From: Pseudomonas gregormendelii
GTDB lineage: Bacteria; Pseudomonadota; Gammaproteobacteria; Pseudomonadales; Pseudomonadaceae
NCBI RefSeq assembly: GCF_017114825.1
Contig: NZ_JADEVO010000006.1
Span: 62,001 to 126,000, forward strand
Length of the DNA: 64,000 bases
Direction of reading: 5' to 3'
The translations under genes were made by a program, and so were the position numbers. Under the pieces are notes generated by a model. It worked only from the letters and a program-made list of their open reading frames with translations. It had not been told where the DNA came from and made no database searches. This document shows positions 19,904 through 27,129 of this stretch, in pieces (within the stretch, counting starts at the first letter, position 1; every line of letters starts with the position of its first letter).

Positions 19904-19948
19904 AATATCTTGCCGATCCTTCAAATCACAATCAAAAGGAGCTCGACA

Positions 19949-20743
19949 GTGATCGACACATTCATCAGAACCGGACCTCTCATGGAAGCTGCAAGTTATC
20001 CGAACTGGGCACAACGCCTGATTCAGGACTGCAGCGAGAACAAACGCCGGGTGGTTGAACATGAACTCTATCAACGGCTGCGTGACAACAAACTCAGTGC
20101 GAAGACCATGCGCCACTACCTCATTGGTGGCTGGCCAGTCGTCGAACAGTTTGCCTTGTATATGGCGCAGAACCTGACGAAGACCCGCTTTGCCCGACAC
20201 CCTGGCGAAGACATGGCGCGGCGCTGGTTGATGCGCAATATTCGAGTGGAGCTTAATCATGCCGACTACTGGGTGCACTGGAGCCGGGCGCATGGCGTAA
20301 CTCTGGAAGAGTTGCAGGCACAAACTGTCGCCCCTGAACTTCATGCATTGAGTCACTGGTGCTGGCACACCAGTTCGTCCGATTCGCTGATCGTGGCCAT
20401 CGCCGCGACCAACTACGCCATTGAAGGGGCGACGGGGGAGTGGTCAGCGGTGGTCTGTTCCAATGGCGTGTATGCCGCCTCCTTCCCCGAAGAGGAGCGC
20501 AAGCGCGCCATGAAGTGGCTGAAGATGCACGCCCAGTACGACGACGCCCACCCGTGGGAGGCGCTGGAAATCATCTGCACCCTGGCGGGCCTGAATCCGA
20601 GCGAGGCATTGCAGGCTGAGTTACGCCAGGCGATTCGCAAGAGTTATGACTACATGTACTTGTTCCTGGAACGGTGCATGCAGCTTGAGCACGCGGAACG
20701 GGCGCCGGTTACCCGTGAGCGCATGGCGCTGGCGGAAAGTTGA
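19949..20743 (+). CDS. TenA/PqqC-like iron-containing redox enzyme family protein
   Basis: 264 residues from GTG 19949, placed 5 nt after an AAGGAGCT site; ATG 19982 (MEAASYPNW) is the other candidate. Heme-oxygenase-like helical fold with a metal-ligand pattern: VEHELYQRL, MRHYLIGGW, RVELNHADYWVHW, NYAIEGATGEW, YDDAHPWEALE. Glu and His at these places resemble the diiron site of CADD-like oxidases, so an oxidase role is more likely than thiaminase or regulator, although such proteins are often labelled TenA regulators. It ends before a strong bidirectional terminator. Confidence 0.8.
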   Translation: MIDTFIRTGPLMEAASYPNWAQRLIQDCSENKRRVVEHELYQRLRDNKLSAKTMRHYLIGGWPVVEQFALYMAQNLTKTRFARHPGEDMARRWLMRNIRVELNHADYWVHWSRAHGVTLEELQAQTVAPELHALSHWCWHTSSSDSLIVAIAATNYAIEGATGEWSAVVCSNGVYAASFPEEERKRAMKWLKMHAQYDDAHPWEALEIICTLAGLNPSEALQAELRQAIRKSYDYMYLFLERCMQLEHAERAPVTRERMALAES

Positions 20744-20761
20744 TCGACTGATATCTGCTGC

Positions 20762-20814
20762 AAAAAAATAGCCCGCCCCTGCTGTCTGAGTCGACAGTGG
20801 GGGCGGGCTTTTTT
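20762..20814. terminator. Bidirectional Rho-independent terminator
   Basis: GCCCGCCCCTGCTGTC and GACAGTGGGGGCGGGC form a 16-bp stem with a six-base loop, flanked by an A-run on the left and a T-run on the right. It serves the TenA-like gene and the convergent gdx gene. Confidence 0.95.
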
Positions 20815-20830
20815 ATAGCCGCCACCTGGC

Positions 20831-21145
20831 TCAGGCGCTGATCTTGAGTCCGACCAGCCCGGCGATGATCAGGGCGACACTGGCCAGCCTGAACAGCGCC
20901 ATGGACTCGCCAAAAAGGATGATCCCGGCGATCACGGTGCCGACAGCGCCGACGCCCGTCCAGATGGCATAAGCGGTGCCCAGCGGCAGCTCCTTCATGG
21001 CAAGGCCCAGCAAGCCAAGGCTGATGGCCATGGCTGCAATGGTCAGGGCCGTGGGAAGCGGACGACTGAAGCCGTCGGTGTACTTCAGGCCCACCGCCCA
21101 GCCTACTTCGAACAGGCCGGCGAAAAACAGAATGATCCAGGACAT
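20831..21145 (-). CDS. gdx: Guanidinium exporter, SMR family (SugE/Gdx)
   Basis: 104 residues, four TM helices, opening [20 protein letters not shown] with the essential membrane Glu13 of SMR proteins, then LKYTDGF and [12 protein letters not shown]. The [12 protein letters not shown] sequence and the riboswitch in front mark it as the Gdx (SugE) branch, which exchanges guanidinium for protons, rather than the polyspecific EmrE branch. SD is GGAGGT just upstream (complement of 21151-21156). Acts in the inner membrane as a dual-topology dimer. Confidence 0.93.
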   Translation of the reverse strand: MSWIILFFAGLFEVGWAVGLKYTDGFSRPLPTALTIAAMAISLGLLGLAMKELPLGTAYAIWTGVGAVGTVIAGIILFGESMALFRLASVALIIAGLVGLKISA

Positions 21146-21166
21146 GTAAGACCTCCATCGATTGAC

Positions 21167-21216
21167 GGGGTCGTCCCCAGGTAAATGACTCGATCGAGCC
21201 GCAAGGTCGTCCTCGC
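21167..21216 (-). promoter_or_regulatory. Guanidine-II (mini-ykkC) riboswitch
   Basis: On the minus strand two short hairpins precede gdx: GCGAGG-ACGA-CCTTGC (complement of 21201-21216) and GGGG-ACGA-CCCC (complement of 21167-21178). Two stem-loops with ACGR loops separated by about 22 nt, the second just ahead of the SD, are the defining layout of the guanidine-II riboswitch. Guanidine binding is expected to stabilise the paired loops and expose the SD, switching on the exporter. Confidence 0.92.
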
Positions 21217-21264
21217 GATGAGCAGTATGGTGCCCATTATTAACCTGGGGATCAAGTTTCCGGC

Positions 21265-22230
21265 TCAGTCAGTGACTTGCCGCATGGCGGTCTCACGGTC
21301 CTGCTTTTCACTCATCCGCCGGAACCAGGTCGAGAGCAGCGCCCCCGAAATGTTGTGCCAAACACTGAACAAGGCACTGGGCACCGCTGCCAGTGGCGAG
21401 AAGTGCGCGCTGGCCAGCGCGGCACCCAGGCCAGAGTTCTGCATGCCCACCTCCAGCGCGAGGGATTTACGCTGGGCCAGTGGCAGCTTGAACAGACGGC
21501 CGGTGAAATAGCCCAGCAGATAACCGAAGCTGTTGTGCAGCATCACTACGGCCATGATCAACAGACCCGATTCGGCAATCTTCGCCTGGCTGGCAGCCAC
21601 CACGGCGGCGACGATGATCACGATGCTGACCACCGAAATCAGCGGCAGTACTTCCACTGCGTGACGAACCCGCTCGCCGAGCACGCGCTGAGCCAGTACG
21701 CCGAGCACGATCGGCAGCAGCACTACTTGCAGGATCGACCAGAACAGCTCCATGAAAGACACCGGCAGCCAGGCCGAAGCCAGCAACCAGATTAAAGCCG
21801 GGGTCAGCAGCGGGGCGAGAAGGGTGGTCACTGCCGCGATAGCCACCGACAGCGCCAGGTCACCGCGGGCCAGCCAGGTCATGACATTGGAGGACGTGCC
21901 ACTCGGGCAGCAGCCGACCAGAATGACGCCTACGGCAATTTCCGCCGGCAACTGGAACACCTGGCACAGTAACCACGCCATGCCGGGCATGATCACGAAA
22001 TGCGCGACTACGCCGAGCGCCACTCGCCACGGGTGGCGGGCCACTTCAGCGAAGTCTTCGAGCTTGAGGGTCAGGCCCATGCCGAACATCACCAGCCCCA
22101 GCAGCGGCACAATGGCCACCTTGGGACCGACGAACCAAGCGGGCTGGAGGAACGCTAACACGGCGAAAATCAGTACCCAGTAGGCGAAGGTGTTGCCGAC
22201 AAAGCGACTCAATGCAGCCAGTGCGCGCAT
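21265..22230 (-). CDS. Bile acid:sodium symporter (BASS) family transporter
   Basis: 321 residues from the ATG ending at 22230 ([18 protein letters not shown]); the longer reading frame upstream runs into a repeat and is not used. Nine or ten hydrophobic helices, with family motifs [30 protein letters not shown] and [10 protein letters not shown] that make the crossover sodium site in ASBT-fold transporters. Substrate not deducible; bacterial members move organic anions such as pantoate or sulfonated compounds. Inner membrane. Confidence 0.92.
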   Translation of the reverse strand: MRALAALSRFVGNTFAYWVLIFAVLAFLQPAWFVGPKVAIVPLLGLVMFGMGLTLKLEDFAEVARHPWRVALGVVAHFVIMPGMAWLLCQVFQLPAEIAVGVILVGCCPSGTSSNVMTWLARGDLALSVAIAAVTTLLAPLLTPALIWLLASAWLPVSFMELFWSILQVVLLPIVLGVLAQRVLGERVRHAVEVLPLISVVSIVIIVAAVVAASQAKIAESGLLIMAVVMLHNSFGYLLGYFTGRLFKLPLAQRKSLALEVGMQNSGLGAALASAHFSPLAAVPSALFSVWHNISGALLSTWFRRMSEKQDRETAMRQVTD

Positions 22231-22286
22231 GGCCTGATCCTTATTGTATGAAAGCGTTAGGGAGCTAAGCATACGCTGCTTGCAAA

Positions 22287-22361
22287 AAAGATCGCAGCCT
22301 GCGGCAGCTCCTGTACGGGAAACGCATTCCAATGCAGGAGCTGCCGAAGGCTGCGATCTTT
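22287..22361. repeat. Inverted repeat of the GATCGCAGCCTGCGGCAGCTCC class
   Basis: AAAGATCGCAGCCTGCGGCA on the left and its inverse TGCCGAAGGCTGCGATCTTT on the right make a long hairpin upstream of the BASS gene. This is a second REP family, different from the CGCGGGCAAGC type; another copy lies at 36518-36594. Confidence 0.8.
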
Positions 22362-22384
22362 ACAGGCGCTGCCGATCTACATGA

Positions 22385-23305
22385 TCAGATTCCCTGAGGC
22401 GTCTCTTCTCCGCCCAATGCTTCCACCAATGCTGGCAGGAAGTCGCCGAAGGTCAGCATCATCAGGGTGAAACTGGCGTCCAGCTGGCCGAGGGCTTCTT
22501 CGCCTCCGTCCTGTTCCGCCTGATCCTGCAGCAGGTCTTCGAACTTCAGGCGCTTGACCACCATCTTGTCGTCGAGGACGAAAGACAGCTTGTCCTGCCA
22601 GGCCAGCGACAGCTGGGTAACCACCTTGCCGGTGCTCAGGTGCAGCTGGATTTCTTCGCTGGTCAGGTCCTGGCGCTTGCAGCGCACGATGCCGCCATCT
22701 TCATGGGTGTCACGCAGCTCGCACTCGTCCAGCACAAAGAAGTCGTCCGCCGCTTTCTGGGTGGTGACCCATTCGGTCATCGTGGCGGTCGGCGACATCT
22801 TCACGGTCAGCGGGCGCACTGGCAGTGTGCCGATGACTTCGCGCAAGGTGGAGAGCAGGTCTTCGGCGCGTTTCGGGCTGGCGGAGTTGACCAGGATCAG
22901 CCCCTGTTTTGGCGCGATGGCAGCAAAGGTGGACGAACGACGGATAAATGCGCGCGGCAGGAAGGCCTGGATGATTTCATCCTTGATCTGGTCGCGTTCC
23001 TTTTTATAGACCTTGCGCATTTGTTCGGCCTCGATCTCTTCGACCTTTTCCTTGACCGCGTCACGTACGACGCTGCCTGGCAGAATGCGCTCTTCCTTGC
23101 GGGCCGAGATCAGCAGGAAATCGCCGCTGACATGGACCAGGGGCGCATCTTCGCCCTTGCCGAACGGCGCAACGAAGCCGTAGGTGGTCAACTCCTGGCT
23201 TGCACATGGACGCGCCTGTTTGGTGGCCAGTGCAGTTTCCAACGCCTCGGCATCAAAAGGCAGATCTTGGGTCAGGCGATAGATAAGCAGGTTTTTGAAC
23301 CACAT
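22385..23305 (-). CDS. rdgC: Recombination-associated protein RdgC
   Basis: 306 residues starting [20 protein letters not shown], the usual RdgC length and opening. RdgC forms a ring-shaped dimer that binds double-stranded DNA and limits RecA action on the nucleoid. Internal features such as [18 protein letters not shown] stretches and the acidic C-terminus ([14 protein letters not shown]) agree. Single gene, reading away from the tRNA cluster. Confidence 0.96.
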   Translation of the reverse strand: MWFKNLLIYRLTQDLPFDAEALETALATKQARPCASQELTTYGFVAPFGKGEDAPLVHVSGDFLLISARKEERILPGSVVRDAVKEKVEEIEAEQMRKVYKKERDQIKDEIIQAFLPRAFIRRSSTFAAIAPKQGLILVNSASPKRAEDLLSTLREVIGTLPVRPLTVKMSPTATMTEWVTTQKAADDFFVLDECELRDTHEDGGIVRCKRQDLTSEEIQLHLSTGKVVTQLSLAWQDKLSFVLDDKMVVKRLKFEDLLQDQAEQDGGEEALGQLDASFTLMMLTFGDFLPALVEALGGEETPQGI

Positions 23306-23416
23306 GGGGTGAGTCTCTCCTTATATGCAAAGGGGGGCATTATTCTCTTCGCGGTGCCATAGGCCAACCCTTCTCTAAGCCTTTGGAAGGGCTCGGAAAA
23401 TTATTTTAAAAAGTGC

Positions 23417-23445
23417 TTGCCAGAGAGGGGGGTGCTCCGTAGAAT
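23417..23445 (+). promoter_or_regulatory. Sigma-70 promoter of the first tRNA-Val/Asp pair
   Basis: TTGCCA (23417-23422) and TAGAAT (23440-23445) are 17 bp apart, followed by a GC-rich discriminator (GCGCGCC), as is usual for stringently controlled stable RNA genes. The tRNA begins 21 nt after the -10 box. Confidence 0.75.
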
Positions 23446-23466
23446 GCGCGCCACACCGAACGTGAA

Positions 23467-23542
23467 GGGTGATTAGCTCAGCTGGGAGAGCGTCTGCCTT
23501 ACAAGCAGAATGTCGGCGGTTCGATCCCGTCATCACCCACCA
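23467..23542 (+). tRNA. tRNA-Val(TAC), copy 1
   Basis: 76 nt including encoded CCA. Acceptor GGGTGAT pairs with ATCACCC; anticodon loop CTTACAA gives TAC; T-arm GGTTCGATCC. Followed after 19 nt by tRNA-Asp. Confidence 0.98.
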
Positions 23543-23561
23543 TTCGCATTCAGTGTTACGC

Positions 23562-23638
23562 GCAGCGGTAGTTCAGTCGGTTAGAATACCGGCCTGTCAC
23601 GCCGGGGGTCGCGGGTTCGAGTCCCGTCCGCTGCGCCA
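23562..23638 (+). tRNA. tRNA-Asp(GTC), copy 1
   Basis: 77 nt including CCA. Acceptor GCAGCGG pairs with CCGCTGC; anticodon loop CTGTCAC gives GTC; T-arm GGTTCGAGTCC. Confidence 0.98.
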
Positions 23639-23680
23639 TATTCGGTAACCTGGAACGCTGAACGCCAGGTCACCACGGAA

Positions 23681-23705
23681 AAGCCCGCTTAGGCGGGTTT
23701 TTTTC
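23681..23705 (+). terminator. Terminator of tRNA pair 1
   Basis: CCCGC-TTAG-GCGGG stem followed by seven T, 43 nt after tRNA-Asp. Confidence 0.88.
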
Positions 23706-23835
23706 TGCCTAAAGTTTGTACGTTGTTCCTGCAGGGTGTGTTGTTTCACCGGTTTTCTGATTTATTTGAAAAATATTCAATTAAATCAACACATTACGAA
23801 AACTTGTGGCATAATGCGTCCCGTAACGAAGCGAA

Positions 23836-23911
23836 GGGTGATTAGCTCAGCTGGGAGAGCGTCTGCCTTACAAGCAGAATGTCGGCGGTTCGATCCCGTC
23901 ATCACCCACCA
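23836..23911 (+). tRNA. tRNA-Val(TAC), copy 2
   Basis: Identical to copy 1 over its 76 nt. The sequence upstream differs from that of copy 1, being A/T-rich with CATAAT at 23810-23815 as a -10 candidate, so this copy appears to have its own promoter. Confidence 0.98.
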
Positions 23912-23930
23912 TTCGTTTCAAGCGTTTTGC

Positions 23931-24007
23931 GCAGCGGTAGTTCAGTCGGTTAGAATACCGGCCTGTCACGCCGGGGGTCGCGGGTTCGAGTCCCGTCCGC
24001 TGCGCCA
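23931..24007 (+). tRNA. tRNA-Asp(GTC), copy 2
   Basis: Identical to copy 1 over its 77 nt. The 3' flank after it (TTGGTAATCTGGAACGCTGA and on) is also nearly the same as in copy 1. Confidence 0.98.
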
Positions 24008-24047
24008 TATTTGGTAATCTGGAACGCTGAACGCCAGGTCACCACGG

Positions 24048-24075
24048 AAAAGCCCGCCTAGTGCGGGCTTTTTTT
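24048..24075 (+). terminator. Terminator of tRNA pair 2
   Basis: AAGCCCGC-CTAGT-GCGGGCTT stem with a T-run (TTTTTTT). Confidence 0.9.
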
Positions 24076-24304
24076 CGTCTGCGATTTGGCTTTTGCCGTG
24101 TCATCGTCATTGCACCACCGCAAGACATTCGCCGCTGTGGGGAGTAGATGACAGAAGCTTCACCCGCCGAATGCCGAAATGCGTTACAACACCTGAACTT
24201 ATCAGACGTTTCCTGCTCTCATGCCGGTAGCCATTGGTCGTGGCCGCCTGATAAGCTCGCGGCTTTATTCGATTGCCCTTTAGGCGCATGAACAAGGAAA
24301 TAGC

Positions 24305-25021
24305 ATGAAACAGCATCGGTTGGCGGCGGCGGTGGCCCTGGTTAGCCTGGTACTTGCGGGTTGTGATTCGCAGACCAGCGTAGAGCTGAAAACCCCGGCG
24401 CAAAAAGCTTCCTACGGGATTGGCCTGAACATGGGCAAAAGCCTGGCTCAGGAAGGCATGGATGATCTGGACTCCAAAGCCGTTGCCCAGGGCATCGAAG
24501 ATGCCGTTGGCAAGAAAGAACAGAAACTGAAAGATGAAGAGCTGGTCGAAGCCTTCGCCGCGCTGCAGAAGCGTGCTGAAGAGCGCATGGCTAAAATGAG
24601 CGAAGAGTCGGCATCCGCTGGCAAGAAATTCCTCGAAGACAATGCCAAGAAAGCGGGTGTTACCACCACTGCTTCGGGCCTGCAGTACGAAGTCGTCAAA
24701 AAGGCCGACGGCGCCCAGCCCAAGCCGACCGACGTAGTGACTGTGCACTACACCGGTACCCTGACCAACGGCACCGTGTTCGACAGCTCCGTTGAACGTG
24801 GCAGCCCGATTGACCTGCCGGTCAGCGGTGTGATCCCGGGTTGGGTCGAAGGCCTGCAACTGATGCACGTAGGCGAGAAGTACAAGCTCTACATTCCTAG
24901 CGAACTGGCTTACGGCGCGCAAAGCCCAAGCCCGGCAATCCCGGCCAACTCGGTGCTGGTATTCGACCTGGAACTGCTGGCGATCAAGGATCCGGCAAAA
25001 CAGGAAGACGCAGCCAAGTAA
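24305..25021 (+). CDS. FKBP-type peptidyl-prolyl isomerase, lipoprotein
   Basis: 238 residues. Lipoprotein signal MKQHRLAAAVALVSLVLAGC with the lipobox Cys at 20. An N-terminal helical dimerisation domain (about 35-115, KASYGIGLNMGKSLAQ) is followed by an FKBP domain (about 125-232: VTVHYTGTL, GTVFDSS, VIPGWVEGLQLM, LVFDLELL). Architecture of Mip/FkpA/FklB enzymes, membrane-anchored in the envelope, where they assist folding. Starts after AAGGAAATAGC. Confidence 0.93.
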   Translation: MKQHRLAAAVALVSLVLAGCDSQTSVELKTPAQKASYGIGLNMGKSLAQEGMDDLDSKAVAQGIEDAVGKKEQKLKDEELVEAFAALQKRAEERMAKMSEESASAGKKFLEDNAKKAGVTTTASGLQYEVVKKADGAQPKPTDVVTVHYTGTLTNGTVFDSSVERGSPIDLPVSGVIPGWVEGLQLMHVGEKYKLYIPSELAYGAQSPSPAIPANSVLVFDLELLAIKDPAKQEDAAK

Positions 25022-25040
25022 TTTGCGTCTTTTTTGAACC

Positions 25041-25064
25041 AACGCCTCGCTCATGCGGGGCGTT
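25041..25064 (+). terminator. Hairpin after the FKBP gene
   Basis: AACGCCTCGC and GCGGGGCGTT pair over 10 bp (one G-T) with a TCAT loop. Only a short T tract follows, so termination efficiency is uncertain. Confidence 0.55.
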
Positions 25065-25270
25065 GTTGCATTCGGGATTTGACGAACGCAAACAAAACGA
25101 ACGGACGTGGCAGGATGCAGTCATAGCCATTGAAGACGCCTGCGCTAGCCGCGCTGGGGCGCCAAGTCAATGAAATGTTGGGTTTTTTTATGTGAGTAAA
25201 AAACGCCCGATCTGAGCTCAGCCCTTATGAAACGGGGGCTTCAGCGACAAAATGCAGCTCTGTTCACAAG

Positions 25271-25295
25271 GTTATCCACAATTTGTGTGGATAAC
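25271..25295. promoter_or_regulatory. Inverted pair of perfect DnaA boxes
   Basis: GTTATCCACA (25271-25280), five bases, then TGTGGATAAC (25286-25295). Each arm contains the strict DnaA box TTATCCACA, in opposite orientation. It ends 18 nt before the ykvA-like start codon, where bound DnaA would overlap or abut the promoter or SD region. Confidence 0.75.
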
Positions 25296-25313
25296 ATTTC
25301 AGCGGGAGGAAAT

Positions 25314-25769
25314 ATGAAAGCACCCTGGAACTTTGCCCGTTTCCTGCCACTGGCCGGCCGGCTGCTTGCTCGGGGCCGTCTGCCGACTTTGCTGTTCGCT
25401 GTCGCCAGCAAAGGTGCCAGTCAAGGCAACCGCCTGGGCAAGCTCAAGGAAGACCTGCGCCTGCTGCAGGCCTTGTGCCTGGCCTATTGGCGAGGAGAGT
25501 ACCGCGCGATCAGCCCCAAGGCGCTGATTTCGGTAGTGGCCGGCTTGATGTATTTCCTCAGTCCCGTAGACGCGATCCCCGACTTCATTCCCATGTTCGG
25601 GATGCTGGATGATATCGCCGTGCTGGCCTGGCTCATGAAAGTACTGGATGACGAGTTGTCTGCCTTTCGTGCCTGGCGCAAGCGCCAACTGCCGGAGAAG
25701 CTGGCAGTGGTGGAACGGCTGCCTGACACACCGGAGCAACTTCAGCTGCAAAATCCGAAAAAACCATGA
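25314..25769 (+). CDS. YkvA family (DUF1232) membrane protein
   Basis: 151 residues from ATG 25314, behind GGGAGGA. DUF1232 core: LISVVAGLMYFLSPVDAIPD and FIPMFGMLDDIAVLAWLMK, forming one or two membrane-associated helices. Function unknown. Notable for the pair of DnaA boxes immediately in front. Confidence 0.88.
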   Translation: MKAPWNFARFLPLAGRLLARGRLPTLLFAVASKGASQGNRLGKLKEDLRLLQALCLAYWRGEYRAISPKALISVVAGLMYFLSPVDAIPDFIPMFGMLDDIAVLAWLMKVLDDELSAFRAWRKRQLPEKLAVVERLPDTPEQLQLQNPKKP

Positions 25770-25896
25770 TCTGACAGAAAATCGTCCCTGTATTCATGCA
25801 CCTCGTGACCGTGGTCCGCGACCGTGGTCGCTGTTAGGATTACACTTCAAGGGAAAAGTGCCGACTCGCAAAGTGTCGTTGTCCTACGGGGAAGTC

Positions 25897-26238
25897 ATGG
25901 ATATTCAGATAATCACACGCGAAGGCGAGCCCGAGTATGCGGTTTTGCCGTGGGCTCAGTACCAGGCTTTATTGAAAGCAGCAGGCATCGACCAGCCATC
26001 GCCGCGGGTCGCACCACAACCTCCCGTGGCAAACCCGGACCAGATTCTTCCAGGTCTGGATCAACTACGCAGTTTGCGCGAAGCAAAGGGCATCGCCATT
26101 GAGGCGCTCGCCCGCACGGTAGGCATCAGCCCGTCTTATCTGGCCTTGATTGAAAGTGGCGAGCGTCTACCCGACGCTGCGATTCGCCGCAGCCTGGCCT
26201 GGGAACTGACGGTGCCAGGGTGGAGGGACGAATCGTGA
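25897..26238 (+). CDS. XRE-family helix-turn-helix protein
   Basis: 113 residues from ATG 25897 (MDIQIITREGEPEYAVLPWA). The N-terminal 35 residues resemble the start of Phd/antitoxin-type proteins (EYAVLPWAQYQALL). A Cro/C1-type HTH occupies about 53-105 (LRSLREAKGIAIEALARTVG, SPSYLALIESGERLP). First gene of a three-gene unit with overlapping stop/start codons. A regulator is likely; an antitoxin-like role is only possible. Confidence 0.82.
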   Translation: MDIQIITREGEPEYAVLPWAQYQALLKAAGIDQPSPRVAPQPPVANPDQILPGLDQLRSLREAKGIAIEALARTVGISPSYLALIESGERLPDAAIRRSLAWELTVPGWRDES

Positions 26239-26606
26239 CGGTACGCATCAGTCGTCAACATTGGGACGGGTTGCTGGGAGAGCTGGATCAGGCGCGACGA
26301 CAGCGACATTTGCTGACCTACCGCGCATTGCTGGAGCGATTGCAGCTGCCGACACCTGCCATGCAGACCCTGACTGCGGCACTTGAGCACCTGGCCGCAC
26401 TGGACGCCAAGGCGGAACAGCCATTGCGCAGCTCGCTGGTGATCAGCCAGGGTGCCAGCCGCCTGCCACGTACCGGTTTTTTCGAATGTGTTGAACGCCT
26501 TGGGCGTTTTTCCGGGCCGTCGGATGGTGTGGCCGCCGCGTCCTGGCACGCTTCGGAGGTGGTTCGGGTGTTTGAGTACGAATACCCCGAATCGGCAGAG
26601 GCCTGA
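26235..26606 (+). CDS. Conserved hypothetical protein
   Basis: 123 residues from GTG 26235, overlapping the XRE stop (GTGA). Helical N-terminal half (ISRQHWDGLLGELDQARRQR), then LVISQGASRLPRTGFFECVE and an acidic end. I do not recognise a domain. Its stop directly abuts the GTG start of the Sel1 gene, so the three genes are translationally coupled. Confidence 0.75.
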   Translation: MTVRISRQHWDGLLGELDQARRQRHLLTYRALLERLQLPTPAMQTLTAALEHLAALDAKAEQPLRSSLVISQGASRLPRTGFFECVERLGRFSGPSDGVAAASWHASEVVRVFEYEYPESAEA

Positions 26607-27017
26607 GTGTTCCTCAAGCTCAAGGCTCGGGCCGGTTACTGGCTGGCCCGCCGGCTGTTCCACTGGTCGTGGTTCGTGCGTCAGCCCCGGGGGTGGAGCT
26701 GGCTCGAAGGTCAGTTCGCACGCATGGCCAACCTGGGCGATGCAGGGGCGCAAAGCTTCTATGGGCACATCCTGGCCTTTCGTGGTGTCGGCCTGGGCGC
26801 TCGTGAGGAAGGCGTGCGATTGTTGCGTCTGGCGGCGTTGGCGGGGGATGGCAAGGCAGCGTATCAGGTAGGCGTGTTCAGTTTGGCCGGGACGGCGAGC
26901 AAGGCGCCGGATCCGGTTGAAGCGACGCGGTTCTGGAAGATTGCGGCGAAGGCCGGGCATCCGTTGGCTGAGATCAAGCTGCAGGAGTTGGCGTCTCGCG
27001 GTCCTTTGGATAATTAG
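26607..27017 (+). CDS. Sel1-like repeat protein
   Basis: 136 residues from GTG 26607, immediately after the preceding stop. Basic N-terminus (ARRLFHWSWFVRQPRGW) followed by two to three Sel1/TPR-like repeats (ANLGDAGAQSFYGHIL, ALAGDGKAAYQVGVFSLAG, AAKAGHPLAEIKLQELA). Such repeats mediate protein-protein contact. Last gene of the XRE-hypothetical-Sel1 unit; a REPIN follows. Confidence 0.85.
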   Translation: MFLKLKARAGYWLARRLFHWSWFVRQPRGWSWLEGQFARMANLGDAGAQSFYGHILAFRGVGLGAREEGVRLLRLAALAGDGKAAYQVGVFSLAGTASKAPDPVEATRFWKIAAKAGHPLAEIKLQELASRGPLDN

Positions 27018-27029
27018 TGCCTGGTCTGA

Positions 27030-27129
27030 CGCCTTCGCGGGCAAGCCCGCTCCCACAGGTTTATGTGTCGTTTGCAAAATCCTTTACCAACACAGGTCCC
27101 TGTGGGAGCGGGCTTGCCCGCGAAGGCGC
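27030..27129. repeat. REPIN overlapping the 3' end of the EAL-CBS-GGDEF gene
   Basis: GCCTTCGCGGGCAAGCCCGC plus TCCCACAGG on the left and CCTGTGGGAGCGGGCTTGCC plus CGCGAAGGC on the right: a long, nearly perfect palindrome. The right arm is also coding for the last residues of the neighbouring gene. Confidence 0.9.

Noticed and set aside
23736..24017. Open frame of 93 codons across tRNA copy 2
   Set aside because: It runs through two perfect tRNA genes; no coding character outside them.
25271..25295. DnaA boxes as a chromosomal origin
   Set aside because: Only two boxes, no AT-rich unwinding region and no dnaA, dnaN, rpmH or gidA nearby; treated as a regulatory site.
25897..26606. XRE gene and its overlapping partner as a classical toxin-antitoxin pair
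   Set aside because: Partner has no recognisable toxin fold, the GC content is native and a third Sel1 gene belongs to the unit; kept only as a possibility.
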